From: Blautia hominis
GTDB taxonomy: Bacteria; Bacillota; Clostridia; Lachnospirales; Lachnospiraceae
Assembly: GCA_002270465.1 (NCBI GenBank)
Contig: NQOF01000001.1
Coordinates: 498,501-562,500, forward strand
Length of the DNA stretch: 64,000 bases
Direction of reading: 5' to 3'
Position 1 is the stretch's first letter. Every line of letters begins with the position of its first letter. This document shows, piece after piece, positions 43,899-52,278 of this stretch. Both the position numbers and the translations under genes were made by a program. The notes below the pieces were generated by a model. It was not told where the DNA came from and did no database searches. It saw nothing but the letters and a program-made list of their open reading frames with translations.

Positions 43899-45617
43899 AT
43901 GACAGGAAATGAATTATTCGTAAAAGCACTGCAGAAAGAAGGCATTGATTATCTCTTCGCATACCCCGGCGGTTACGCCATCGACATCTTTGATGAGCTG
44001 TACAAACAGGATTCCATCCAGGTGATACTCCCCCGCCACGAGCAGGGTCTGATCCACGCCGCGGACGGCTATGCCAGAGCTACCGGACGCACCGGTGTCT
44101 GTCTGGTAACAAGCGGCCCCGGAGCCACGAACCTGGTAACCGGAATCGCAACCGCCAACTACGACAGTGTTCCCCTGGTGTGCTTCACCGGCCAGGTTCC
44201 CACAAACCTCATTGGAAACGACGCGTTCCAGGAGGTTGACATTGTGGGGATCACCCGCGGAATCTGCAAATATGCCGTGACTGTGCGCAACCGCAATGAC
44301 CTGGGACGTATCATCAAGGAAGCCTTCTATATTGCCAACACCGGCAAAAAGGGACCTGTTCTGATCGATCTTCCAAAAGATATCATGCTGCAGGAAGGGG
44401 ATGAGCACTATCCCAAAGAAGTACATATCCGCGGCTACAAACCCAGCAGCGGCGTGCACATGGGACAGTTAAAAAAAGCCATGACGCTGATGAAAGACGC
44501 CAAGAAGCCTCTGTTCCTCATGGGCGGAGGTGTGAATATCGGAAGGGCAAACGAGACAGCCCTGACTCTTGCGGAGACTACCAGAATCCCGGTTATCACC
44601 ACCATTATGGGAAAAGGCTCCATCCCTACCAGCCACGAACTCTATGTGGGCAATGTGGGAATGCACGGCTGCTATGCCGCTAACCGTGCCATCAGTGAGT
44701 GTGACCTGCTTTTCTCCATCGGTACCCGTTTTAATGACCGTATCACCGGAAAGATTGACGAGTTTGCCAAGAATGCCAAAATTGTCCATGTGGACATTGA
44801 CGCGGCCTCCATCTCCAGGAACATCCAGGTAGATATCCCCATCGTGGCAGACGCCAAGGACGCCATGGAAGCCATGCTGAAACACATCAAGTGCTGTGAG
44901 CATAAAGAATGGCTGGATGAGATCGCGGACTGGAAGAAGGAACATCCTCTGGACATGGACCAGAACAAGGGCATCACACCTCAGAAGATCGTGCAGTGCA
45001 TCAACGAACAGTTTGAGGAGGGCATCTTTGTCACAGACGTAGGCCAGCATCAGATGTGGGTAACACAATATCTGGAAATGGACGAGAAAAAACAGCTTCT
45101 CACCTCCGGCGGCCTGGGCACCATGGGGTATGGCTTTCCTGCATCCCTGGGCGCCAAATTTGCATACCCAGGGAAGCCTGTGGTATGTGTTTCCGGTGAC
45201 GGAGGGATGCAGATGAATATCCAGGAGATGGCAACTGCCGTGGCATACGGCCTCCCGGTCATCATTTGTATCTTCAACAACAGCTATCTGGGCATGGTGC
45301 GCCAGTGGCAGCAGCTTTTCTATGATAAACGTTATTCCTCCACCTGTACACGCCGCAGAAAGACCTGCAGCGCCAACTGCAAGGGGCCAGGAAAGGACTG
45401 CCCGGAATACACTCCCAACTTTGTAAAGCTGGCAGAGAGCTATGGTGCTTACGGTATGCGCGTTGAGAAAGAGGAAGATATGGCCCGGGCCTTCCAGTTT
45501 GCCAAAGGCAACACAGATGCCCCGACGATTCTGGAATTTATCATTGACAGCGATGAACTGGTCCTGCCTATGGTACAGGGTGGAAAACCGCTGCATAACA
45601 TGATCTTGGACTGCTAG
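43899..45617 (+). CDS. ilvB: Acetolactate synthase large subunit
   Basis: ThDP-dependent carboligase making 2-acetolactate or 2-aceto-2-hydroxybutyrate for valine, leucine and isoleucine. The 572-aa protein has the catalytic Glu in ILPRHEQGLIHAA near 45 and the ThDP motif SGDGGMQMNIQEM...NNSYLG near 430-460. An insert near 480 carries four cysteines (C-x6-C-x3-C-x6-C, from SSTCTRRRKTC to KDCPEY) not present in E. coli IlvB. The ATG at 43899 follows AAAGGAGG; a TTG two codons upstream is less likely. It is coupled to ilvN. Confidence 0.94.
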   Translation: MTGNELFVKALQKEGIDYLFAYPGGYAIDIFDELYKQDSIQVILPRHEQGLIHAADGYARATGRTGVCLVTSGPGATNLVTGIATANYDSVPLVCFTGQVPTNLIGNDAFQEVDIVGITRGICKYAVTVRNRNDLGRIIKEAFYIANTGKKGPVLIDLPKDIMLQEGDEHYPKEVHIRGYKPSSGVHMGQLKKAMTLMKDAKKPLFLMGGGVNIGRANETALTLAETTRIPVITTIMGKGSIPTSHELYVGNVGMHGCYAANRAISECDLLFSIGTRFNDRITGKIDEFAKNAKIVHVDIDAASISRNIQVDIPIVADAKDAMEAMLKHIKCCEHKEWLDEIADWKKEHPLDMDQNKGITPQKIVQCINEQFEEGIFVTDVGQHQMWVTQYLEMDEKKQLLTSGGLGTMGYGFPASLGAKFAYPGKPVVCVSGDGGMQMNIQEMATAVAYGLPVIICIFNNSYLGMVRQWQQLFYDKRYSSTCTRRRKTCSANCKGPGKDCPEYTPNFVKLAESYGAYGMRVEKEEDMARAFQFAKGNTDAPTILEFIIDSDELVLPMVQGGKPLHNMILDC

Positions 45618-45629
45618 GAGGAGAAGAAT

Positions 45630-46127
45630 ATGAAGAAAAGATGGATTTCCTTATATGTTGAAAATGAAGTAGGTGTGCTGGCTAAAATCGCAGGCCTGTT
45701 CTCCGGAAAATCATACAACCTCACAAGCCTCACGGTAGGCACCACGGAGGACCCCACCATTTCCCGCATGACCATCAGTGTGGAGAGCGATGACTCCACC
45801 TTTGAGCAGATCAAAAAACAGTTAAACCGCTGTGTGGAGGTAATCGAGGTGATTGACTTCACCAATTCCCGCATCCACAGAAAAGAAGTTCTGTACATTA
45901 AGATCAAGGACTGCGACGAGGCTGTAAAGACAGAGGTTTTCCGCATCGCAACGATCTTCCACCTGGCTGTGGTGGACTACGGCAAAACGGAAATGCTGCT
46001 GGAGAGCCTTCAGACGGAGAAACGAAATGATGAGATCATCTCCTACTTCTCCAATTACTTTAAGAATATTGAGGTAGTGCGGGGAGGCAGCGTAGCCATC
46101 AAAGGCGTGAGCATCCAGGACAAATAA
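45630..46127 (+). CDS. ilvN: Acetolactate synthase small (regulatory) subunit
   Basis: ACT-domain regulatory subunit, 165 aa, that activates IlvB and confers valine feedback. The N-terminal ACT domain reads WISLYVENEVGVLAKIAGLFSG then SYNLTSLTVGTTED; the C-terminal domain includes FRIATIFHLAVVDYG. GGAGGAG precedes the ATG, 12 nt after the ilvB stop codon. A bidirectional terminator follows. Confidence 0.94.
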   Translation: MKKRWISLYVENEVGVLAKIAGLFSGKSYNLTSLTVGTTEDPTISRMTISVESDDSTFEQIKKQLNRCVEVIEVIDFTNSRIHRKEVLYIKIKDCDEAVKTEVFRIATIFHLAVVDYGKTEMLLESLQTEKRNDEIISYFSNYFKNIEVVRGGSVAIKGVSIQDK

Positions 46128-46145
46128 AACAGGCAAAAACATATA

Positions 46146-46186
46146 AAGGCAGCCATGCTGGATAAACCACGGCATGACTGCCTTCA
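46146..46186. terminator. Terminator between ilvN and the GGDEF gene
   Basis: Stem AAGGCAGcCATGC / GCATGaCTGCCTT with one mismatch, loop of about 13 nt, followed by a T-rich stretch on the + strand. Confidence 0.7.
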
Positions 46187-46188
46187 TT

Positions 46189-48492
46189 CTATTGACCACT
46201 GCCGCGATCCCCGCAGTCCCGGTCATTCCCTGTTTCTTTTTTCAGATCAGTTATATCATGGCAGGTAAGCAGGACCACCTGCTCTCCCTTCCATTCTATA
46301 TAACAGGCATCTGCAGATGTCCATACCTGCAGAAACGGATTGTAAACCTGCCGCACACACCTGGGATGTTCACTGTCCATATCCTTTATGGGACAGAAAT
46401 CGCAGGGCGTATCCTGGTGGAAGAATGCTTTATGACAGGTATTACCCAGCTTTGCCTCCGGTACCCACTCCCTGGTCTTTCGGTTGATATAAAGCATTTC
46501 CCTTGTTTCGGGACGCACCACATACACCCAGGAGCTTTGATTGTCAAGAATGGCTTCCAAAGATGCCGCATTCTGGATCGCTTTATCCTGGGCCCGGAGT
46601 TTCAGCAGGAAGGTGCTCAGTATTTCCGCAATGAATACCAGCGTATTCACCTGTTCCTGGGTCCAGTAGCGGTTCACACGGCACTCGTCAAATCCCACAA
46701 ATCCCTTATACTGCCCTTTGTCATAAATGGCGCACTGCAGCATGGACTTAATTCCCTGAGGCTCCAGGATCTCCCGCTGCTGCTGCGTCAGCACATCAAT
46801 GTCCCGGCAGTAGAACACGCCGCTCTCATTAAAATTACTCTGGTATCCGCCCTCCAGATCATTGGCGTACAGCACATGTTGAAGATTCCCGATCTCCGGT
46901 CTCACGCCCTCATTGCACCATTCATATGTGTTTGTACAATAATCCGGGTCCTCCTCATCCTCAAATATGTAGACACGGCTCACATCAAACTGGCGCCCCA
47001 CTACCTCCAGAATGGCATTGACCGCAGTGTCCAGATTCGATGATTTGTACAGGATCCTGAACACATACTCAAACAGACGCAGTTCCACATTGCTCTCCGT
47101 CTCCTCATAAGAATCGATCCGGGTGTTGGCTGCACTGCAGGACTGCACGGGAAACTCCTCTGAAAGCAGCTTTGCGTCTGCTATACAGTATCTCCCTTTC
47201 CCCTGGTTCTTCGCCCGGTACAGTGCCTGGTCCGCCCGCTGGAACAGTTCATGATAGGTCTGCCCGCACTCCGGATAAATGGCTATGCCAATGCTGCAGG
47301 AAAGCTCCACTTCCGTGAGTTCCTGCACTGCCATTTCCCCTATAGCCTTCATTACCTGGACTGCTTTTTGTTCAGCCAGGGCAGCATTCGGTATCTGCCC
47401 CAGAAATACCAAAAATTCATCGCCGCCTACCCGCCCTACAATATCCTCACTGCGGAATTGCTTCTGAATGCTGTGGGCAACTTCAGAGAGCAGGGCATCA
47501 CCAAAGAGATGTCCCATGGTATCATTCATATGTTTGAAATTATCCAGGTCGATTATCATCAGTGCTGCCATCTTCCCCGGCACATTGTTTGCCAATACGG
47601 CCTGGATATACTCCTGGCTGCTTCCCTTGTTATATAATTTGGTCAGCATATCACGCTGTGCGCGTTCCATGAGGTTCTGGGCCTTTTTCTTCTCCGCGTC
47701 AATGTCCAGGATTGCCCCCACTGCGCGCACTGCCCGTCCTGTTTTGTCTGTCAGTCCTGTTATCCGTATCCTGCACCAGACAGCATTCTGTTTTCCGTTT
47801 ATAATACGGATCTCCTCCTCCGCGTAATGTTCCCCGCCCCGGATGCGCGAAAGAAGTTTTGTAAAAAGCGGTTGGTCCTCAGGCAGAATATAGGGTGCCT
47901 GCCAAAAGAGACGGCTCACATGCTGTGTGACCGGCGGACATCCGAATTTTTTCTCCCAGTTGCCGGAAAATATCATGGTGTCTGCCTGGATATCCCACTC
48001 AAAAAGGATATCTGTAGTCTGGTCCATGATGATCTGATGCCGCTCCAGGGACAGGCGCAGTTTTTCTTCCAGTTCCTTGCTCCGCGTCACATCTACAAGC
48101 ACACAGCAGAAATACTGATTGCCCTCTTCATCATGGAGCAGATGCCCTTTATCTAAAACCCATATCGTGCGTCCGTCCTTGCAGGTCATCCGGTACTCCA
48201 GCTCTTTATCCGGGCCAAGGGCCATCTGTCTCTGCACCTCCGCCAAGGTGACCTCACGGTCCCTCTGCTCTATCATTTCCCAAAAGCTGTTCTGAAACTT
48301 TTCTTCTATATCCTGCTGCGTATAACCCAGCATGGACAGAAATCCTTTATTCATCTGCAAAAGAGTTAATTTCTCATCAAAACGGCAAGAAAACATGCCG
48401 CCCGGAATATTATCACTCAGAATCTGCAGGTCATCGCCGCCGGCTTCCCTTGGCGGTGATATTTTATGCTCTTCACTTTTCATATTGCCCAT
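46189..48492 (-). CDS. PAS-PAS-GGDEF-GAF-PAS signalling protein (diguanylate cyclase)
   Basis: Cytosolic sensor of 767 aa without membrane helices. Domains in order: PAS (20-140), PAS (150-275), GGDEF (285-445) with an intact active site RVGGDEFLVFLG, GAF-like domain (475-640), and a C-terminal PAS-like domain (650-755) with cysteines in NTCHKAFFHQDTPCDFCPI that could bind a metal or cluster. It should synthesise c-di-GMP in response to ligands. An RxxD inhibitory site is not obvious. AGGAG precedes the ATG. It is monocistronic. Confidence 0.9.
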   Translation of the reverse strand: MGNMKSEEHKISPPREAGGDDLQILSDNIPGGMFSCRFDEKLTLLQMNKGFLSMLGYTQQDIEEKFQNSFWEMIEQRDREVTLAEVQRQMALGPDKELEYRMTCKDGRTIWVLDKGHLLHDEEGNQYFCCVLVDVTRSKELEEKLRLSLERHQIIMDQTTDILFEWDIQADTMIFSGNWEKKFGCPPVTQHVSRLFWQAPYILPEDQPLFTKLLSRIRGGEHYAEEEIRIINGKQNAVWCRIRITGLTDKTGRAVRAVGAILDIDAEKKKAQNLMERAQRDMLTKLYNKGSSQEYIQAVLANNVPGKMAALMIIDLDNFKHMNDTMGHLFGDALLSEVAHSIQKQFRSEDIVGRVGGDEFLVFLGQIPNAALAEQKAVQVMKAIGEMAVQELTEVELSCSIGIAIYPECGQTYHELFQRADQALYRAKNQGKGRYCIADAKLLSEEFPVQSCSAANTRIDSYEETESNVELRLFEYVFRILYKSSNLDTAVNAILEVVGRQFDVSRVYIFEDEEDPDYCTNTYEWCNEGVRPEIGNLQHVLYANDLEGGYQSNFNESGVFYCRDIDVLTQQQREILEPQGIKSMLQCAIYDKGQYKGFVGFDECRVNRYWTQEQVNTLVFIAEILSTFLLKLRAQDKAIQNAASLEAILDNQSSWVYVVRPETREMLYINRKTREWVPEAKLGNTCHKAFFHQDTPCDFCPIKDMDSEHPRCVRQVYNPFLQVWTSADACYIEWKGEQVVLLTCHDITDLKKETGNDRDCGDRGSGQ

Positions 48493-48621
48493 ATGGCTCC
48501 TATTTTTATTCCATGTCTCCGTCTATTATCTGAAATGATAGAAACTAGTGATTCATTTTCTATCATTCTATCAAATGCCCTGTATTTATGCAAGGAACAA
48601 AAAGAGGAAAAAGCATATAAT

Positions 48622-48744
48622 CAGTAACACGCTTCGCGATGCACAGATATGGAGCATTCTGCCCCATATCGCGCTGGCTGCCTCGGGATTTTCATGCTAT
48701 CAGCATGAAAACGCCTCCCGGTACAGTGGCCTGTGTACAGTAAC
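48622..48744 (+). mobile_element. MITE family 2, left-truncated copy
   Basis: Matches the copy at 42351 from CAGTAACACGCTTCGCG to the right end CAGTAAC with few differences, but lacks its first 20 bp. It directly abuts another GTAAC-ended element at 48745. No target duplication is visible, in keeping with truncation or nested insertion. Confidence 0.75.
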
Positions 48745-48905
48745 GTAACAGTTCAGCCTTCCTCTGTCCCGCCAGGTGCTGCCTTGTAATTGCAAGGCAA
48801 TCCCGAGACAGCCACGCGCCAGACTGTGGTTTATGCAGTCTGTACCCTGAAGGGCAGAACTGTGCATGCTTTTGTTACTATGAAGCCGGAAGGCTGAATA
48901 ATAAC
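48745..48905 (+). mobile_element. Third GTAAC-ended MITE-like element
   Basis: 161 bp with 18-bp imperfect terminal inverted repeats (GTAACAGTTCAGCCTTCC and the complement of GGAAGGCTGAATAATAAC, 14 of 18 matching), internal hairpins CCTTG-TAAT-TGCAAGG and CAGACTG/CAGTCTG. It ends 6 bp before the stop codon of the small membrane protein gene. Confidence 0.65.
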
Positions 48906-48910
48906 TATAG

Positions 48911-49105
48911 TCACATCCACCCGCAGGCCCACGCTATGGGGCAAACAACAGCAGACGCAAGCGCATAGACGGCTCCCAGAATAAATACCGGTATACCGAT
49001 AAAAGTACAGAATAGGCTGATGCACGGATGCCTCCGCGCAAAGCGGGCTGCTGTAGTATCAAACCTGTTCTCCGCTCTCTGAATCGACTTTCTGAACTGT
49101 GTCAT
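48911..49105 (-). CDS. Small membrane protein, 64 aa
   Basis: Hypothetical protein (MTQFRKSIQRAENRFDTTAARFARRHP...) with a basic amphipathic N-terminal half and one strong C-terminal transmembrane helix (FIGIPVFILGAVYALASAVV). AGGAGGG stands 6 nt before the ATG at 49105, which marks it as a real gene rather than part of the longer frame that reaches 49291. No family is recognised. Its 3' end is bordered by a MITE. Confidence 0.6.
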   Translation of the reverse strand: MTQFRKSIQRAENRFDTTAARFARRHPCISLFCTFIGIPVFILGAVYALASAVVCPIAWACGWM

Positions 49106-49205
49106 AACTGTCCCTCCTATGGCATCTATCCTATCACCAGCCGTATTAAAACGGTAAAAGTGATACCGAAAAGAAATAAAAATGCCATTAAAAAGGACTT
49201 GTTGA

Positions 49206-49560
49206 TCACTCTGTATCCTTGACAGCCTTATCCAGAAAGACCACACCGTCCAAATGCTCCAGCTCGTGGCAAAAACACTTTGCCATCTCATCTTCCCCTG
49301 TCAGGATGATCTCCTCCCCGTTTTCATTGACTGCCCGAATAGTAACGCGCTGTGGACGGATGGTCTTTACAAAGCGGTTCGGAAAGCTCAGGCATCCTTC
49401 TATACATTCCTGAACCCCGCTGCTGCCAATGATCTGCGGATTGATCAGCTTCAGCGTTTGGTCGAGGTAATCAATGACCACCAGCCTTTTCAAGATCCCC
49501 ACTTGGTTTGCCGCCAGTGCTGCGCCGTTTTCCGTGTTGCAAGCCGGGCGTTGCTCGGGT
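49206..49560 (-). pseudogene. Peptide deformylase, N-terminally truncated
   Basis: The frame encodes the catalytic parts of peptide deformylase: motif 1 as ENGAALAANQVG, motif 2 as EGCLSFP and the HELEH zinc site (CFCHELEHLDGVVFLDK). The first 40 or so residues of a normal protein are missing: upstream the frame runs into unrelated sequence just beyond the end of the LysR gene, with no start codon or ribosome site in frame before motif 1. A start at 49502 (MGILKR) would omit motif 1. The best reading is a gene that lost its 5' end by deletion or rearrangement. Confidence 0.75.
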
Positions 49561-49576
49561 GTACAAAATCTCCCTT

Positions 49577-50479
49577 TTATTCCAGACCTCTTTTCACATA
49601 TTCAATATATCTTTTGCCGCAGCCACTCAGTTCCCTTCCCACACGTTTGATATATCCGCAGCATACCTTCACGCTGCAGTCCTCCAGCTCAATTCTGTGT
49701 ATCCTGCCGTCCTTTCGTTTCTTTTCATCCATCAGGCAGCTTATATTTCCCAAATCCGTTTTCAGCAGAAGCTGGGTCATGGCATGGTCACTGCATACCT
49801 CCACCCCTCTGTAAAAAAACTGGGAGTCCACCAACTTTTCTTTGAGATTGCCAGGATGCTGAAACAAGGGAATCCCTTCCTCCAGATTCTGGACAAACCG
49901 TATCTTCTGCAGCTCCGCTTTTGTCACACTTTCCCTGTCATAATACGGGTTGCCGGGACCGGCGAATAAAACCAGCCTGGTATCTTTTAACTTGCAGAAT
50001 TCCAGATGCCTCTGTTCCAGCATTCTGTCAACTGCATTTTTTTGAAATTCTGAGACAAAAATAAATCCCAGTTCCACCCGGCGGTGTGTCACCTGATGCA
50101 GCACCATTTCCAGGGTCCCTTCCAGATATCTGGCCTGCAGGTTTTGTTCCTCCCTGTAAAAATCCGCAAAAAGACCGGCCAGAAGATTACTTGGCATGGA
50201 GGAAAGGCTGAACACTTCGGACCTTACACTCCTTTGTACCTGCTGGATCACCTGCATATCCTTTAAGATCCTGCGCGCCTGCTCATAAACAAGTTCCCCC
50301 TCCGGGGTCATCTCCACACCTTTTTTACTGCGTTTTAAAAGACAGACGCCCAGGCTTTTCTCCAGTTTGCTGATCGTCATGCTCACATGGGGCTGTGTTG
50401 TATACAGCATATCCGCTGCTTTGCTGAGAGAGCCGGTATCCACACTCATGACAAAATACTGCAGTTGTTTCATCTCCAT
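49577..50479 (-). CDS. LysR family transcriptional regulator
   Basis: DNA-binding regulator of about 300 aa. The winged HTH reads QLQYFVMSVDTGSLSKAADML then TTQPHVSMTISKLEKSLG; an effector-binding domain follows. Several start codons cluster at 50473, 50479 and 50482. It lies 51 nt beyond the nikE-like ATPase on the same strand and could be co-transcribed with the transporter or regulate it. The effector is unknown. Confidence 0.85.
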   Translation of the reverse strand: MEMKQLQYFVMSVDTGSLSKAADMLYTTQPHVSMTISKLEKSLGVCLLKRSKKGVEMTPEGELVYEQARRILKDMQVIQQVQRSVRSEVFSLSSMPSNLLAGLFADFYREEQNLQARYLEGTLEMVLHQVTHRRVELGFIFVSEFQKNAVDRMLEQRHLEFCKLKDTRLVLFAGPGNPYYDRESVTKAELQKIRFVQNLEEGIPLFQHPGNLKEKLVDSQFFYRGVEVCSDHAMTQLLLKTDLGNISCLMDEKKRKDGRIHRIELEDCSVKVCCGYIKRVGRELSGCGKRYIEYVKRGLE

Positions 50480-50530
50480 CATCTTCACCTAATCCCATCG
50501 TCTATGCCGTCAACACCGTCACCTGCCTGG

Positions 50531-51490
50531 TCACAAAAAGCGGTGGCAGGCCGCTTGATGCCCTGGTCCTATCTCCCTGAGCTTTGGTTTCTCTGTTCTG
50601 CACCTGTCGCTGCAAAAACCGCATCTTCCCTGAAACGGACAGCCCTCCAAAATATCCAGGGGGCTTGGCACTTCCCCCTCAATACTATCAATCGCACGGT
50701 CCTGCTCCATATTTATGGAAAACAGCGCCCCCAAAAGTGCCTGCGTATAGGGATGGGCTGCCTGGGTCCCCACGGCCTCCCCTGGTATGACCTCCACGAT
50801 ATGTCCCAAATACATCACCGCGATTTGATGGGCGAATGCCTGTATCAGCGCGATATCATGACAGATAAATACAATGCTGATATTCTTTTCTCTCTGCAGC
50901 TTCACCAGCAGTTCTATGATTGTCTTCTGTATGGACACATCCAGCGCTGAGGTGGCTTCATCACATACCAACACCTCAGGCTCCAGGGACAAGGCCCTGG
51001 CTATGCCAATCCTCTGTCTCTGCCCGCCGCTCATACTGTGAGGATATCTGTATAGAAAATCCTCCGAAAGCTCCACCATATGAAGAAGCTCCTTTGCCTT
51101 TTCCTCTTTTTTGTCCTTAGAAAGCCTTTTAAAATTCATGAGAGGCTCTGTCAAAATATCTATGATCTTCATCTTAGGGTTAAAAGAGGCAAGGGGATCC
51201 TGAAACACCATCTGCATGTTCTGGCGGTTCAGCCATTTTTCCTTCTTTGGCAGTTGTACAATATCTCTGCCGTGATATAGGATCTTACCGCTGGTAGGAT
51301 TATCCATCTGAATGAGCATCCGCACAAGTGTGGATTTTCCACAGCCGCTTTCCCCCACAATCCCCAGGGTCCTGCCTTTATATACATGCAGATTAATATC
51401 ACTGCAGGCCGTCAGCACTCTTTTCCCCGATGCGGGAAACTGCTTTACAATATGACTTGCCTCCAATACCACTTCCGATTCATGAAACAA
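50531..51490 (-). CDS. Oligopeptide/nickel-type ABC transporter ATPase (OppF/NikE-like)
   Basis: Cytosolic ATPase subunit, about 319 aa. Walker A is GESGCGKST, the signature SGGQRQR, Walker B VLVCDEATSALD. The C-terminal oligopeptide/dipeptide extension with cysteines (CPFQGRCGFCSDRC) is present; in the Opp/Dpp family such cysteines can bind an Fe-S cluster. The start is probably TTG at 51490, with GGAGGG upstream, overlapping the preceding gene by 11 nt. It is the last transport gene of the cobalamin-riboswitch operon. Confidence 0.88.
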   Translation of the reverse strand: MFHESEVVLEASHIVKQFPASGKRVLTACSDINLHVYKGRTLGIVGESGCGKSTLVRMLIQMDNPTSGKILYHGRDIVQLPKKEKWLNRQNMQMVFQDPLASFNPKMKIIDILTEPLMNFKRLSKDKKEEKAKELLHMVELSEDFLYRYPHSMSGGQRQRIGIARALSLEPEVLVCDEATSALDVSIQKTIIELLVKLQREKNISIVFICHDIALIQAFAHQIAVMYLGHIVEVIPGEAVGTQAAHPYTQALLGALFSINMEQDRAIDSIEGEVPSPLDILEGCPFQGRCGFCSDRCRTEKPKLREIGPGHQAACHRFL

Positions 51491-52268
51491 AACGTTCACC
51501 CTCCATTTCCGGAACAGCCCTGAGCAGGCTTTTTGTGTAATCACTGGCCGGATGGTTCATTACCTTATCTCTGGTCCCCTGATCCACAACTTTCCCATTC
51601 TGCATCACAATCAGCTTATCAGCCATATAAGCAGCAATCCCCAGATTATGTGTCACGATGATAATACCCGTCTCATACCTGTCCCTTAAATCCATCATCT
51701 GCCGTACGATCTGTGCCTGGGTGGTAACGTCAAGGGCACTGGTGGGTTCATCCGCCAGCAAAAGTTCAGGCTGGAACGTCATAGCCATAGCGATGCCCAC
51801 CCGCTGGCGCATACCCCCGCTTAGCTGGTGGGGATAACTTTTCATAATGTTTTCTGCGTCTGCCAGACGCATCTTTTCCAGCATCTTTACGGCCTGGTCC
51901 CAGGCATTTCGTCCCGAGACCCTGCTGTGTGTGCAGATGTACTCCACATACTGCTTCCCTATTTTCCGAATGGGATTCAGCGTCCCCCCGCAGTCCTGGA
52001 ATATCATGGACATTTTCGTTCCTCTCAGATTCCGCCACTCTTCCCTTGACTTCTCTGTGAGGGCTTCCCCCTGGAAATATATCTCTCCCGCGCTCATACA
52101 CCCGGAACCGGGCAGCGCACCCAGCACTGCACGGATCACCGTGGTCTTGCCGCTGCCGCTCTCACCTACCACGCTGACTATCTCCCCTTTTTTCATAGAG
52201 AGGTTAAAATGCTCCACCACCGGTTCCTGCTTTCCATAGCGAACGGTCAGATCCTTAATTTCAAGCAT
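51480..52268 (-). CDS. Oligopeptide/nickel-type ABC transporter ATPase (OppD/NikD-like)
   Basis: ATPase subunit of 262 aa with Walker [10 protein letters not shown], signature LSGGMRQR and Walker [13 protein letters not shown]. It lacks the long C-terminal oligopeptide extension of OppD and is closer in length to NikD. AAAGGAGGGG precedes the ATG at 52268. It lies 10 nt downstream of the binding protein and overlaps the next ATPase gene. Confidence 0.88.
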   Translation of the reverse strand: MLEIKDLTVRYGKQEPVVEHFNLSMKKGEIVSVVGESGSGKTTVIRAVLGALPGSGCMSAGEIYFQGEALTEKSREEWRNLRGTKMSMIFQDCGGTLNPIRKIGKQYVEYICTHSRVSGRNAWDQAVKMLEKMRLADAENIMKSYPHQLSGGMRQRVGIAMAMTFQPELLLADEPTSALDVTTQAQIVRQMMDLRDRYETGIIIVTHNLGIAAYMADKLIVMQNGKVVDQGTRDKVMNHPASDYTKSLLRAVPEMEGERFVS

Positions 52269-52278
52269 AGCCCCTCCT

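Noticed and set aside
44469-45596. Long antisense frames over ilvB
   Set aside because: They are mirror frames of a well-conserved gene, with no start signals or recognisable domains.
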